DNA of 64,000 nt from Acinetobacter calcoaceticus DSM 30006 = CIP 81.8 (GCF_000368965.1 NZ_KB849778.1:186001-250000); one strand, 5' to 3'. Shown: positions 26,504 through 36,300, numbered from the stretch's first letter. Program-made: numbers and translations. The notes: a model not told the origin generated them from the letters alone.

Positions 26504-28852
26504 TTATTTAGAGCCTTTAATCCCTGCTTGTAGTAACAATGCACCTAAACCGCCAATCTTTTGTTCTTGTGGTTTATCTTGCTTGCTACGCTGAGGACGT
26601 TCAGCTTGATCTTTACGCGGTTGAGGACGTTTACCTTGAGGTTTACGCTCAAAACGCTGTTCTGTATTTTGCTCACGACGTGGTGGACGCGCCGCTTTAA
26701 CAGGTGCAGAACCTTCAGCACGCATACTTAAGTTCACGCGGTTACGTTCAACATCAACCTGCATAACACGCACTTGTACAATCTGGCCCGGTTTTACAAC
26801 TTTATGCGGATCAGATACGAATTCATTTGCCAGTTCAGAAATATGAACTAAACCATCCTGATGCACACCAATATCAACAAAGGCACCAAAGTTTGTGACA
26901 TTAGTGATCACACCTTCAAGCTGCATACCTTCTGTCAATTGACCAACTTCAGTAATATCTTCACGGAATTTAGCAGTACGGAACTCTGGACGTGGGTCAC
27001 GACCCGGTTTTTCAAGTTCAGCTAAAACGTCTTGAATTGTTGGTAAACCAAATTTGTCATCAACAAATTCATCAGCTTTGACTTGGCGAATGATTTCAGT
27101 ATTACCGATGATGTCTTTAACAGTTGTTGCTTTTGCTGCAACAATTTTCTCAACAAGACCATAACTTTCAGGGTGAACAGAAGAAGCATCCAAAGGTTCA
27201 GAACCATTTTGAATACGCAAGAAACCAGCTGCCTGCTCAAAAGTACGATCACCTAAACGTGGTACGCTTTTCAACGCTTGACGGTTATCAAAACGGCCAT
27301 GCTCTTTGCGGTATTCAACAATTTGTTGAGCAATTGCTTTATTTAAACCTGCGATATAAGCCAAGATTGCTGGTGAAGCGGTATTTACATCAACACCGAC
27401 AGCATTCACACAGTCTTCTACCACTGCATCAAGTGTTTTTGCCAAACCAGTCTGGTTCACATCGTGTTGATATTGGCCCACACCGATTGACTTCGGATCA
27501 ATCTTCACAAGTTCAGCAAGTGGATCTTGTAAACGGCGAGCAATAGATACTGCACCACGAATTGAAACGTCAAGTTCTGGAAGTTCTGCCGACGCAAGTT
27601 CACTTGCAGAGTAAACAGATGCACCCGCTTCACTTACAGTGATTCGTGTTAAATTCAGATCAGTATTCGCAGCCATCATTTCAGCAACAACAGCTTCTGT
27701 TTCACGGCTAGCTGTACCATTACCAATTGCAATGAGCTCTACATTATATTCACGGCATAGGCGTGCAAGTTCAGCAATTGAGCCTTCTTTGTCTTCTTTT
27801 GGAGCAAATGGATAAATCGTGCTGTGAGCAAGTACATCACCAGCATCGCTGATCACTGCAAGTTTCACACCTGTACGAATACCAGGGTCAACACCCAAAG
27901 TCGTACGACTGCCAGCTGGCGCTGACAATAATAAATGACGAAGATTTTCAGCAAATACCTGCATTGCTTCTGTTTCGGCAGTAAGACGTTTTTCTGTCAG
28001 CAATGAATGCTCAATTTGAGGACGAATCTTACCTAACCAGAATAATTTTGCAGTTTGCTTTAAGAAATCCTGACGTGCTTGAGGTTGAATTTGCTCAAGG
28101 TTGTATTCAGTTTCAATACGCGCCAATGGTGCATCATCTTCACCATCTACTTTCAAACCCAATACGTTTTCTTGACGACCACGTAACATCGCCAATAAAC
28201 GATGTGAAGGTAATTTGTTTAGACCTTCAGAGAATTCAAAGTAATCACGGAATTTTTTACCAACTTCTTTCTTTTCTTCAGATGCAACTGCACTTTTTAA
28301 AACCGCACTTTTTGCAAAAGTTGTTTTTAATTCTGTAGTAAGTGAAATATTTTGTGCCCAGTCATCAATCAGAATATGCTGAATTGCATCTAACTGACTT
28401 TCAACATCTGGATAGTCTTCATGACTGAATCCAGCTAATGCTTCTGTCGGGTCAACTTGTTCTGCAATAATTTTTTCAGCAATTGGTCCTAAACCTGCTT
28501 CTTTTGCTTTAAAAGATTTACTTGTACGCTTAGGGCGATACGGTGCATAAATTTCTTCTAAAGCATTTTTTGTTTCGGCCGCATTCACCCGCGCCAACAA
28601 GTCATCACTCAATTTATTCTGTTCTTGCAATGACTGAATAACCTTTTCACGGCGCTCATATAAATCACGTAAATACGCTAAACGAGTATCTAATTGGCGT
28701 AACTGCGTATCATCTAAACCTTGTGTTACTTCTTTACGGTAACGGGCAATAAATGGAACACTGGCACCTTCATCAATTAAGCGGATGGCAGCTTCTACTT
28801 GGTTTGGACGTACGGCAAGCTCACTTGCCAACTGCTGAACTAAGTCAGTCAT
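26504..28852 (-). CDS. tex: Tex-family RNA-binding transcription accessory protein
   Basis: About 782 residues from the ATG at 28852; the open frame runs 36 bases further to a GTG. Order: N-terminal helical Tex domain (LAVRPNQVEAAIRLIDEGASVPFIARYRKE), a YqgF/RNase H-like domain (TLGVDPGIRTGVKLAVIS), helix-hairpin-helix motifs (VGVDVNTASPAILAYIAGL) and a C-terminal S1 domain (LEGVITNVTNFGAFVDIGVH). A basic Arg/Gln/Pro-rich tail follows. Bacterial Tex resembles eukaryotic Spt6 and affects transcription elongation and RNA turnover. Full length, monocistronic. Confidence 0.95.
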   Translation of the reverse strand: MTDLVQQLASELAVRPNQVEAAIRLIDEGASVPFIARYRKEVTQGLDDTQLRQLDTRLAYLRDLYERREKVIQSLQEQNKLSDDLLARVNAAETKNALEEIYAPYRPKRTSKSFKAKEAGLGPIAEKIIAEQVDPTEALAGFSHEDYPDVESQLDAIQHILIDDWAQNISLTTELKTTFAKSAVLKSAVASEEKKEVGKKFRDYFEFSEGLNKLPSHRLLAMLRGRQENVLGLKVDGEDDAPLARIETEYNLEQIQPQARQDFLKQTAKLFWLGKIRPQIEHSLLTEKRLTAETEAMQVFAENLRHLLLSAPAGSRTTLGVDPGIRTGVKLAVISDAGDVLAHSTIYPFAPKEDKEGSIAELARLCREYNVELIAIGNGTASRETEAVVAEMMAANTDLNLTRITVSEAGASVYSASELASAELPELDVSIRGAVSIARRLQDPLAELVKIDPKSIGVGQYQHDVNQTGLAKTLDAVVEDCVNAVGVDVNTASPAILAYIAGLNKAIAQQIVEYRKEHGRFDNRQALKSVPRLGDRTFEQAAGFLRIQNGSEPLDASSVHPESYGLVEKIVAAKATTVKDIIGNTEIIRQVKADEFVDDKFGLPTIQDVLAELEKPGRDPRPEFRTAKFREDITEVGQLTEGMQLEGVITNVTNFGAFVDIGVHQDGLVHISELANEFVSDPHKVVKPGQIVQVRVMQVDVERNRVNLSMRAEGSAPVKAARPPRREQNTEQRFERKPQGKRPQPRKDQAERPQRSKQDKPQEQKIGGLGALLLQAGIKGSK

Positions 28853-29520
28853 CGTGTTTGATCCCACAAGGATAAAGTTTAAAAGCACTGATTATAAAGA
28901 CCAAGCCCATAAAATCCACACTTGTTTGCGTATTCAAAACGTTTTTTTGTATTGACTCTGAATATTTATAGTTTTTACGACTACTAGAGCACATAAAAAC
29001 AGGAGTTCAAGTATGAAAAAGTTGAGGCTGAACTCTGTTTTTTAATCTTTATAAAATATAAACGTAGGCCTTGTGTCATGAAAGTGACAAAATTTTATTA
29101 TAAATTATGAGAAAATGATCATATTGATACATTCCTCAAAAGATAAAAATATAGCCATTCAACAAGGTTTTATTCGTCCAATCTTTTAACCAACTCAACT
29201 ATCCGCTTACTTCAACAATTAAAAGCTTTATAACAACCAAGTTGGTCTACCTAAAATAACTTATTTGAAACAATTAGTTATTACTATTTAATTATTAAAA
29301 ATTTATCAAATATTTAAGTATTTGTTTTTTTAAATCAGTCTTTGCTAAATTATGGGCTTAAGATGTTGTTTTTTGGTTTCAAACCACCTTGAAAATTGTA
29401 ATTTTGAGCAAATTGATACATAGTCTTAACGAGAACATCAGCATTATACTGAGGGCTTGCTGGCAATAAGCCTGACCGACCCAATAATATATAAATTATG
29501 ACTTTAAAAGGGAGTACATC
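28853..29520. other. Long intergenic region upstream of ompR
   Basis: About 670 AT-rich bases between divergent tex and ompR. It contains a terminator-like hairpin with an embedded ten-codon ORF at 29000-29046 (listed separately) and a TATACT hexamer at 29445-29450 that could be an ompR -10 box. The rest shows no recognised gene. Its length suggests a multi-site regulatory region or an undetected small RNA. Confidence 0.45.
28998..29047 (+). other. Hairpin with T-tract and embedded ten-codon ORF
   Basis: AACAGGAGTTCA (28998-29009) pairs with TGAACTCTGTT (29029-29039) with one bulged G, followed by a T-run, so this looks like an intrinsic terminator on the plus strand. Inside it an ATG at 29013, preceded by AGGAG, opens a ten-residue ORF (MKKLRLNSVF) ending at 29045. 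No gene upstream on the plus strand explains it. A weak TTGACT at 28952 could be the -35 of a short transcript. Confidence 0.35.
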
Positions 29521-30285
29521 ATGAGTTTAGTTGTACCTGCTGAACATCCTGAAACCGTACACAACGAAACGGATCGTGTCGAACGTATTTTAGTGGTCGA
29601 TGACGATGTGCGTTTACGTACCCTCTTGCAACGTTTTTTGGAAGATAAAGGCTTTGTTGTAAAAACTGCCCACGATGCTTCGCAAATGGACCGTTTATTA
29701 CAACGTGAGTTATTTTCACTTATCGTACTCGACTTTATGTTGCCAGTTGAAGATGGTTTGAGTATTTGCCGTCGTTTACGCCAATCAAATATTGATACGC
29801 CTATTATCATGTTAACAGCGCGTGGTAGCGATTCAGACCGTATTGCAGGTCTGGAAGCTGGTGCAGACGATTACTTACCAAAACCATTTAATCCAAATGA
29901 GCTTTTAGCCCGTATCCGTGCTGTATTACGTCGCCAAGTTCGTGAAGTTCCAGGTGCTCCAAGCCAACAAGTTGAAGTTGTGAGCTTTGGACCATGGTCT
30001 TTAGACTTGTCTACCCGCACGCTGACACGCGAAGGACAAATCGTTACCTTAACGACTGGCGAATTTGCAGTATTAAAAGCATTGGTACAACACCCACGTG
30101 AACCATTAACGCGCGACAAACTCATGAATTTGGCTCGTGGTCGTGAATGGGGTGCAATGGAACGTTCAATTGACGTTCAAGTCTCTCGTCTACGTCGTTT
30201 AATTGAAGATAATCCTGCACGTGCACGTTATATCCAAACTGTATGGGGCGTGGGTTATGTATTTGTTCCAGATGGTGCGGAATAA
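29521..30285 (+). CDS. ompR: OmpR-family response regulator
   Basis: A 254-residue response regulator. The receiver domain has acidic residues VVDDD (26-29), phospho-acceptor D71 in LIVLDFMLP, T99 and K121 (LPKPF). The C-terminal winged helix shows TTGEFAVLKALVQHPREPLTRDKLM and ERSIDVQVSRLRRLIE, matching OmpR closely. It is followed 17 bases later by a sensor kinase of EnvZ type, so the pair is an osmolarity/envelope two-component system. GGGAG lies eight bases before the ATG. Confidence 0.93.
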   Translation: MSLVVPAEHPETVHNETDRVERILVVDDDVRLRTLLQRFLEDKGFVVKTAHDASQMDRLLQRELFSLIVLDFMLPVEDGLSICRRLRQSNIDTPIIMLTARGSDSDRIAGLEAGADDYLPKPFNPNELLARIRAVLRRQVREVPGAPSQQVEVVSFGPWSLDLSTRTLTREGQIVTLTTGEFAVLKALVQHPREPLTRDKLMNLARGREWGAMERSIDVQVSRLRRLIEDNPARARYIQTVWGVGYVFVPDGAE

Positions 30286-30302
30286 GCTTGAGATAAAATA
30301 GA

Positions 30303-31760
30303 GTGAGTTTAGAACCAATCGCGCCACAAAACTTTACTGACTACGCCACCTACTCTGAACGGAAACGAACTCGGTGGGAACGTTTTCTCGACAAGATTAA
30401 GCCACGCTCTGCTGCCATGCGTACCACCATTCTGGTACTGCTGGTGGTATTTTTTAGCTTATTTATGTCGTTATGGTTCTTTTGGCGCACTCTTTATTTA
30501 CCTGAAATTCAACAACACGCCCGTTATCTAGCAGTTGAACTTGAACTCGTCAACAATCCAGATATACGAATTTTCCATCGTGATAACGAAGTTGATGTTG
30601 ATACGTGGTTACGTAATCGTGTTGGTATTGAATACGTTACCAATCCCAAAGAATATCCAAGCGTCCGCGATAAAGTTATTGCTGAGTTTTTTACCAATCA
30701 GATCGAACAAAAACTGGCAAATGAGATTGGGACGAAGGATGTTACGGTTTACTTCCAGTTTAAGCCTAGCCCACGCATCTGGATTCAAACACCTGAAATG
30801 CATGGGAACTGGGTCCGTGAGCCTCTAAAAACTTACGCCAACTATAGTCCTGAATTACTGGTTGGTTGGATTGTTGGTGTTCCATTACTTTCAGCTATTA
30901 TTATTCTGATTTTAGTTAGGCAGATGAACCGCCCTTTACGTCGTTTGCAAAATGCTGCAAATGAATATAGTAAAGCTGGAACGGCACCTTATTTAGATAC
31001 CAATCACGGTCCCTTAGAAATTCGTCAGGTGAACCAAGCCTTTAACCGCATGGTTTATACGCTTGACCAAACTGAGCGTGAACGACGTATTATGCTGGCC
31101 GGCATTTCACATGATCTAAGAACTCCTCTTACGCGTATTCGCTTAACGGCGGAAATGCTACCTGATGAGTTTTTACGTGAAGGTCTAGTCTATGACGTAG
31201 ATGATATGGATGCGATTCTTAATCAGTTTATTTCTTATATGCGTGATGGCTCAGATGAAGAATTGAAAGACACCAATATCAATATGCTTTTGCAAGAACT
31301 TGTTATCCAGTTTAAGCCACTTGATATTCACTTCGAGATGCAGGATGTGCCAATTATTCCGGCACGTAGTCTTTCTTTAAAGCGACTTATTGCCAACCTG
31401 ATTAACAATGCAAAACGCTATGGTGCCGAACCAATAGAACTCAGTGCAAAAGTTGAAAATGAACATATTTTAATTACTGTTGCCGATCATGGTGAAGGTA
31501 TTCCAGCAGATCAAATAGAAGAGTTAATGCAACCTTTTGTTAGAGGAAACTCGGCAAGAACAGTTCAAGGAAGCGGTCTGGGCCTTGCGATTGTCAAACG
31601 TATTGTTGATATTCACCATGGTGAAATTCAAATTCATAACCGTGAACAAGGCGGTTTAGAAGTTATTATTTCTTTACCTATCCCGAAACCAATCACTGAA
31701 GAAAACAGCTCGATCAATCCATTAGAAAAAATAAAACAAACTTTGAGTGAGCGCTTTTAA
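30303..31760 (+). CDS. envZ: EnvZ-type sensor histidine kinase
   Basis: A 485-residue membrane kinase starting with GTG. TM1 is at about residues 41-62, a periplasmic domain follows, TM2 is at about 184-206, then HAMP. The dimerisation/phosphorylation domain has H270 in AGISHDLRTPLTRIR, and the ATPase domain shows N (LINNAKRYG), G1 (DHGEGIP) and G2 (GSGLGLAIVKRI) boxes. It phosphorylates and dephosphorylates the OmpR partner encoded just upstream. The cytoplasmic N-terminal extension of about 40 residues is longer than in E. coli EnvZ. Confidence 0.92.
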   Translation: MSLEPIAPQNFTDYATYSERKRTRWERFLDKIKPRSAAMRTTILVLLVVFFSLFMSLWFFWRTLYLPEIQQHARYLAVELELVNNPDIRIFHRDNEVDVDTWLRNRVGIEYVTNPKEYPSVRDKVIAEFFTNQIEQKLANEIGTKDVTVYFQFKPSPRIWIQTPEMHGNWVREPLKTYANYSPELLVGWIVGVPLLSAIIILILVRQMNRPLRRLQNAANEYSKAGTAPYLDTNHGPLEIRQVNQAFNRMVYTLDQTERERRIMLAGISHDLRTPLTRIRLTAEMLPDEFLREGLVYDVDDMDAILNQFISYMRDGSDEELKDTNINMLLQELVIQFKPLDIHFEMQDVPIIPARSLSLKRLIANLINNAKRYGAEPIELSAKVENEHILITVADHGEGIPADQIEELMQPFVRGNSARTVQGSGLGLAIVKRIVDIHHGEIQIHNREQGGLEVIISLPIPKPITEENSSINPLEKIKQTLSERF

Positions 31761-31951
31761 TTTAACCAGTTAGTTATTAAAAGCCTCATTTTAAAGACAA
31801 ATAAAATAATTAAAAATCAATAAAATAAAAACCATAAATATATTTTATACCACCATTTATTTACAAAATTAGACCTTAGCCTAACACCTATGCACTTTTC
31901 AATTTTTCATAGCTAAAATCCCCTATGTTTTGACAATTCTGAGGATGTCCA

Positions 31952-33466
31952 ATGTCTTTAAGTCGTATTCGCCTAGCTTCTCTTCATGACAAGGTCATCA
32001 GTGCTGAACAAGCTGCACAATTCATCGAAGATGGAATGACCGTAGGTATGAGTGGTTTTACTCGTGCTGGTGAAGCTAAAGCTGTTCCACAAGCACTTGT
32101 AGAACTTGCAAAGAAAAATCCGTTAAAAATCACGTTAATTACGGGTGCCAGCTTAGGTAACGACTTAGACAAACAACTCACGGAAGCAGGTGTTTTATCT
32201 CGTCGTATGCCATTCCAAGTGGACAATACCTTACGTCGTGCCATTAACAATGGCGAAGTTATGTTTATTGACCAACATTTGTCTGAAACTGTTGAGCAAA
32301 TGCGTAACCAACAGCTTAAACGTCCTGATGTTGCAGTGATTGAAGCAATTGCAATTACTGAAGATGGCGGCATTATTCCAACGACTTCTGTTGGCAACTC
32401 TGCAAGTTTTGCTATTTTTGCCGAGAAAGTAATTGTTGAAATCAACACATCTTTAAGCGAAAGCTTTGAAGGTTTGCACGACATCTACATTCCAACCTAT
32501 CGTCCAACACGTACCCCAATTCCATTAACAAAAGTGGATGAGCGCATTGGTACATCAGCAATCCAAATCGATCCTGCAAAGATTGTTGGTATTGTATTTA
32601 ACGATACGCATGACTCACCATCAACAGTAACTCCGCCAGATGATGAAACCCAAGGCATTGCAAACCACCTGATCGCTTTCTTTAATAAAGAAGTTGCTGA
32701 AGGTCGCTTACCGAAAAGCCTTGGCCCATTACAAGCAGGTATCGGTTCTATTGCCAATGCTGTATTGACTGGCTTAAAAGATTCTGACTTTGAAGACCTC
32801 ATCATGTACTCAGAAGTATTACAAGACTGTACTTTTGAATTAATTGATGCAGGCAAAATGAAATTTGCTTCTGGTAGCTCAATTACACTTTCTGCAAAAT
32901 GTGGCGAAAAAGTTTTTGGCAATATCGAAGCTTACAAAGACAAATTAGTACTTCGTCCACAAGAAATTTCTAACCACCCTGAACTGGTTCGCCGTTTAGG
33001 TATTATCGGCATTAACACTGCCCTTGAGTTTGATATTTACGGTAACGTGAACTCGACTCACGTTTGCGGTACTAAAATGATGAACGGTATTGGTGGTTCA
33101 GGTGACTTCGCTCGTAACGCTCACTTGGCGATCTTTGTGACTAAATCAATTGCTAAAGGCGGCGATATCTCTTCTATCGTGCCAATGGTGAGTCACGTTG
33201 ACCACAGTGAACACGATGTTGATATTTTAGTGACAGAGCAAGGTTTAGCAGACTTACGCGGTTTAGCACCTCGTGAACGTGCTCGCGCTGTTATCGACAA
33301 TTGTGTACATCCACTTTACCGTGATGCATTAAATGATTACTTTGATCGTGCATGCGCTAAAGGTGGACATACGCCTCATTTACTTCGTGAAGCATTGTCT
33401 TGGCATGCAAACTTCGAAGAAACAGGTCAAATGCTTCAAGCAGCACCAGTTGCAAAATCAGCTTAA
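31952..33466 (+). CDS. Acetyl-CoA hydrolase/transferase family (succinate CoA-transferase type)
   Basis: A 504-residue class I CoA-transferase. Signs are the N-terminal GMTVGMSGFTRAGEAKAVP, the glycine-loop GPLQAGIGSIANAVL, the catalytic glutamate E288 in MYSEVLQD and the C-terminal oxyanion loop NGIGGSGDFARNAH. Members such as Cat1/AarC move CoA between succinate and acetate or hydrolyse acetyl-CoA. Length and motifs favour succinyl-CoA:acetate CoA-transferase, but substrate choice cannot be proven by eye. Monocistronic with its own terminator. Confidence 0.9.
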   Translation: MSLSRIRLASLHDKVISAEQAAQFIEDGMTVGMSGFTRAGEAKAVPQALVELAKKNPLKITLITGASLGNDLDKQLTEAGVLSRRMPFQVDNTLRRAINNGEVMFIDQHLSETVEQMRNQQLKRPDVAVIEAIAITEDGGIIPTTSVGNSASFAIFAEKVIVEINTSLSESFEGLHDIYIPTYRPTRTPIPLTKVDERIGTSAIQIDPAKIVGIVFNDTHDSPSTVTPPDDETQGIANHLIAFFNKEVAEGRLPKSLGPLQAGIGSIANAVLTGLKDSDFEDLIMYSEVLQDCTFELIDAGKMKFASGSSITLSAKCGEKVFGNIEAYKDKLVLRPQEISNHPELVRRLGIIGINTALEFDIYGNVNSTHVCGTKMMNGIGGSGDFARNAHLAIFVTKSIAKGGDISSIVPMVSHVDHSEHDVDILVTEQGLADLRGLAPRERARAVIDNCVHPLYRDALNDYFDRACAKGGHTPHLLREALSWHANFEETGQMLQAAPVAKSA

Positions 33467-33482
33467 ATAACTGGTTTAATTC

Positions 33483-33508
33483 AAGCACTCCTACGGGGGT
33501 GCTTTTTT
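33483..33508 (+). terminator. Terminator of the CoA-transferase gene
   Basis: AAGCACTCC-TACG-GGGGTGCTT followed by six T, about 15 bases after the stop codon. Confidence 0.88.
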
Positions 33509-33596
33509 ATTTGTTTAAATTATTCATAAAATACTGCTCAAGCCCGAATTTTTATTTTATCTTTTCAGCACATCAAAACAAAAAGTAGAAATCTAT

Positions 33597-34028
33597 ATGT
33601 TTATTATTCGTCAATTTACAAATGCGGATCTGGAAGATGTCGTTATTTTATGGGAAAGCTGCGGCCTGACTCGTCCTTGGAATAATCCTGAAACCGATAT
33701 TTTCAGAAAAGTCTCACAACAAGATGATTTATTTTTGGTTGCTATTAAAGATGAGCAACTCATTGGCACGCTTATGGGCGGCTACGACGGCCATAGAGGC
33801 TGGATTAATTATTTGGCTGTTCACCCCCACCAACAACGCTTAGGAATAGCTACAGCGCTCGTTCAGCAGCTTGAAAAGCGACTGATTGCTCGGGGCTGCC
33901 CAAAACTACAATTATTGGTGCGTAAAGATAACCTAAATGTACTGAATTTTTATGAACAGCTCGGCTATGACGAAGTAGAAGCGGTATGTTTAGGAAAACG
34001 TCTAATTAACGATAGTTCACATGATTAA
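33597..34028 (+). CDS. GNAT acetyltransferase, YpeA-like
   Basis: A 143-residue single-domain GNAT. Acetyl-CoA binding motif A is LAVHPHQQRLGIATALVQQLEKRL (Q/R-x-x-G-x-A), followed by LQLLVRKDNLNVLNFYEQLGYDE. The early element WESCGLTRPWNNPETDI matches the YpeA group. The acetyl acceptor is unknown. No operon partner; a bidirectional terminator and tRNA genes follow downstream. Confidence 0.85.
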   Translation: MFIIRQFTNADLEDVVILWESCGLTRPWNNPETDIFRKVSQQDDLFLVAIKDEQLIGTLMGGYDGHRGWINYLAVHPHQQRLGIATALVQQLEKRLIARGCPKLQLLVRKDNLNVLNFYEQLGYDEVEAVCLGKRLINDSSHD

Positions 34029-34163
34029 GCCCTTACTTGTTATAGCTTTGACATAATAAGAAAAATAATCAGAACTTGGGGATAAGTGACAGTGCTTGTG
34101 GATAAATCTCATTTTACCCACAAGTAAGAAAATGATTTGTTCAGATAAAAACAATAGGCATGA

Positions 34164-34196
34164 AAAAAGCCTCATACGTTATGTATGAGGCTTTTT
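34164..34196. terminator. Bidirectional terminator for tRNA-Phe and GNAT gene
   Basis: AAAAAGCCTCATAC-GTTAT-GTATGAGGCTTTTT, a 14-bp perfect stem. It lies just downstream of the minus-strand tRNA-Phe and also faces the plus-strand acetyltransferase. Confidence 0.92.
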
Positions 34197-34202
34197 CGAA
34201 TA

Positions 34203-34278
34203 TGGTGGCGAGACCCAGGATCGAACTGGGGACACACGGATTTTCAATCCGTTGCTCTACCTACTGAGCTATCACGCC
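34203..34278 (-). tRNA. tRNA-Phe (anticodon GAA), copy 1
   Basis: 76 bases with encoded CCA; anticodon loop TTGAAAA giving GAA. The acceptor arms GGCGTGA and TCTCGCC leave a T-T mismatch at the fifth pair, which is present in both copies in this window. Confidence 0.95.
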
Positions 34279-34287
34279 GATGGCCTG

Positions 34288-34317
34288 TATTAAGCCGTAT
34301 CTCAGAACAATAGTCAA
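34288..34317 (-). promoter_or_regulatory. Promoter of tRNA-Phe copy 1
   Basis: On the minus strand TTGACT (34312-34317), 18-base spacer, TTAATA (34288-34293). The layout matches the promoter of the second copy. Confidence 0.65.
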
Positions 34318-34361
34318 CTATTATCCTGAGTTTTTGATTTAAATGAGTATTTTTTATACTC

Positions 34362-34392
34362 AAAAAAAATCCCTGATGGGATCAGGGATTGA
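34362..34392 (-). terminator. Terminator of tRNA-Phe copy 2
   Basis: Minus-strand stem AATCCCTGAT-CCC-ATCAGGGATT followed by eight T. It separates the two tRNA-Phe genes into independent units. Confidence 0.88.
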
Positions 34393-34404
34393 AAACACAT
34401 ATAA

Positions 34405-34480
34405 TGGTGGCGAGACCCAGGATCGAACTGGGGACACACGGATTTTCAATCCGTTGCTCTACCTACTGAGCTATCACGCC
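34405..34480 (-). tRNA. tRNA-Phe (anticodon GAA), copy 2
   Basis: Identical to the copy at 34203, including the CCA and the unpaired fifth acceptor position. Confidence 0.95.
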
Positions 34481-34490
34481 GAAGTGGGCG

Positions 34491-34520
34491 TATTAAACAA
34501 TGTTTATATGATCACGTCAA
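34491..34520 (-). promoter_or_regulatory. Promoter of tRNA-Phe copy 2
   Basis: TTGACG (34515-34520), 18-base spacer, TTAATA (34491-34496) on the minus strand, followed by a C-rich discriminator (CGCCCAC). Confidence 0.65.
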
Positions 34521-34585
34521 GCAACTTCCGTGTTTTTTGTAACAAGTGATTATTTTTAAATCACCATCACATACGAACTGGACTT

Positions 34586-34969
34586 TTAATGGTGTAATTT
34601 ACCAATATGAGCCAAACAGCGATGAATAGCACCACAACCCGGCTCAAAAATTTTCACGCCTTTTGACTCTTCTATACGACAAGCTTCTTCAACTAAACGC
34701 TCTGCTACCCCACGACCACGGTTGGCAGGATGCACAACAATATATTCAAGAACCTTGCTTTCACCTTGTCCTGAAGACCACATTGCCCCTATAATTTTGG
34801 TGTTAAATTCGGCAGTGTATAGCGTGGTATACTGTTGTAAATCTTGTTCAAGTTGTTCAATCGCATCGTGCCCGTCACCAAACTCCGGACTTGTATCATA
34901 CAGTCGCTCAAGCTGATCGCGAATCTCTGAATTATCTAGAGAACTATAAGCATGTACGGTAATAGGCAT
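34586..34969 (-). CDS. GNAT-family acetyltransferase, possibly PanZ-like
   Basis: A 127-residue GNAT domain. Motif A is YIVVHPANRGRGVAERLVEEACR (R-G-R-G-V-A), the acetyl-CoA pyrophosphate loop. The C-terminus is short and ends in CLAHIGKLHH. Length and the sparse catalytic part recall PanZ/PanM, the acetyl-CoA sensor that promotes PanD maturation, but the resemblance is weak and a plain acetyltransferase is equally possible. It is divergent from hisB. Confidence 0.7.
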   Translation of the reverse strand: MPITVHAYSSLDNSEIRDQLERLYDTSPEFGDGHDAIEQLEQDLQQYTTLYTAEFNTKIIGAMWSSGQGESKVLEYIVVHPANRGRGVAERLVEEACRIEESKGVKIFEPGCGAIHRCLAHIGKLHH

Positions 34970-35071
34970 TGATTAACCCTCCTGAGCAAACTATGATGCT
35001 GTCACGAATTCGTCACAGCGAAATTATCGTTACATCCAATCATTTTTGACGTTTTTTTGAGGAACGTGTCC

Positions 35072-35665
35072 ATGACGCAACGTATCAGTGAAGTGGTTAG
35101 AAATACCAATGAAACCAAAATTCGAGTTCGATTAAATCTCGACGGTACTGGTCAAGGCACACTAAACACTGGAGTTCCATTTTTAGACCATATGATTGAT
35201 CAAATCAAGCGACATGGCTTATTTGATATCGATATTCATTGTGACGGAGACCTCGATATTGACGATCACCACACCGTAGAAGACTGTGGAATCACGCTTG
35301 GGCAAGCTTTTGCACAAGCTTTAGGCGATAAAAAAGGTTTAAAACGCTATGGTCATTTTTATGCACCATTAGACGAAGCTTTATCTCGTGTTGTTGTAGA
35401 TTTATCTGGTCGTCCGGGTTTATTTATGGATATTCCATTTACCCGCGCACGTATCGGTACGTTTGATGTCGATTTATTTTCTGAGTTTTTCCAAGGTTTC
35501 GTAAACCATGCGCTTATGACCTTACACATCGATAATTTGAAAGGTAAAAATAGCCACCATCAAATTGAAAGTGTGTTCAAAGCACTAGCTCGTGCTTTAC
35601 GTATGGCATGTGAAGTTGATCCACGTGCCGAAAACACGATTGCATCGACAAAAGGTAGCCTCTAA
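35072..35665 (+). CDS. hisB: Imidazoleglycerol-phosphate dehydratase HisB
   Basis: 197 residues from the ATG at 35072 with GAGG nine bases upstream; the open frame begins five codons earlier. This is the monofunctional IGPD, without the phosphatase domain fused in enterobacteria. Metal-binding histidine motifs are [24 protein letters not shown] and the late [11 protein letters not shown]. Sixth step of histidine synthesis. Its stop overlaps the hisH ATG by one base. Confidence 0.97.
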   Translation: MTQRISEVVRNTNETKIRVRLNLDGTGQGTLNTGVPFLDHMIDQIKRHGLFDIDIHCDGDLDIDDHHTVEDCGITLGQAFAQALGDKKGLKRYGHFYAPLDEALSRVVVDLSGRPGLFMDIPFTRARIGTFDVDLFSEFFQGFVNHALMTLHIDNLKGKNSHHQIESVFKALARALRMACEVDPRAENTIASTKGSL

Positions 35666-36282
35666 TGACACGTATCGCGTTACTTGATTATGGCATGGGC
35701 AATCTACACTCAGCAGCTAAAGCACTTGAGTATGTGGGCGCCACAGTCGATGTGACCAATGATCCAAAATTAATTGCACAAGCCGACAAAATTGTTTTTC
35801 CGGGTGTTGGTGCAATGCGCGACTGTATGCAAGGTATGCGTGAAGCAGGTATTGATGAAGTCGTACGTAAAGCTGCTTTTAATAAGCCAGTTCTTGCGAT
35901 TTGTGTCGGCATGCAAGCATTACTACAAAGTTCTGAAGAAAATGGCGGTGTAGACGCACTAGGTATTTTTGACGGTGTAGTAAAGCACTTCCCTCAAATG
36001 GAAGGGTTAAAAGTGCCTCATATGGGCTGGAATCAGGTTCATCAATTGGACCCAAGCCACCCAATGTGGAACAACATCGAACAAGATGCACGTTTCTACT
36101 TTGTACATAGTTATTATGTCGAGCCAAAAGATGAAAGCGTTGTGGCTGCGACCTGTGACTATGGTGTGAACTTCTGCACAGCAATTCACAAAGATAATTT
36201 ATTTGCGACTCAATTCCACCCAGAGAAAAGTCATACTGCCGGTTTGCAGTTACTGAAAAACTTTGTGGAATGGAATATTTAA
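35665..36282 (+). CDS. hisH: Imidazole glycerol phosphate synthase glutaminase subunit HisH
   Basis: 205 residues. Class I glutamine amidotransferase with nucleophile C80 in [10 protein letters not shown] and the His-Glu pair H184/E186 in QFHPEKSH. It feeds ammonia to HisF, which is encoded 7 kb downstream rather than adjacent. Coupled to hisB by a TAATG overlap and followed by a terminator. Confidence 0.97.
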   Translation: MTRIALLDYGMGNLHSAAKALEYVGATVDVTNDPKLIAQADKIVFPGVGAMRDCMQGMREAGIDEVVRKAAFNKPVLAICVGMQALLQSSEENGGVDALGIFDGVVKHFPQMEGLKVPHMGWNQVHQLDPSHPMWNNIEQDARFYFVHSYYVEPKDESVVAATCDYGVNFCTAIHKDNLFATQFHPEKSHTAGLQLLKNFVEWNI

Positions 36283-36300
36283 TTTCCTTTAAAAAATAAA

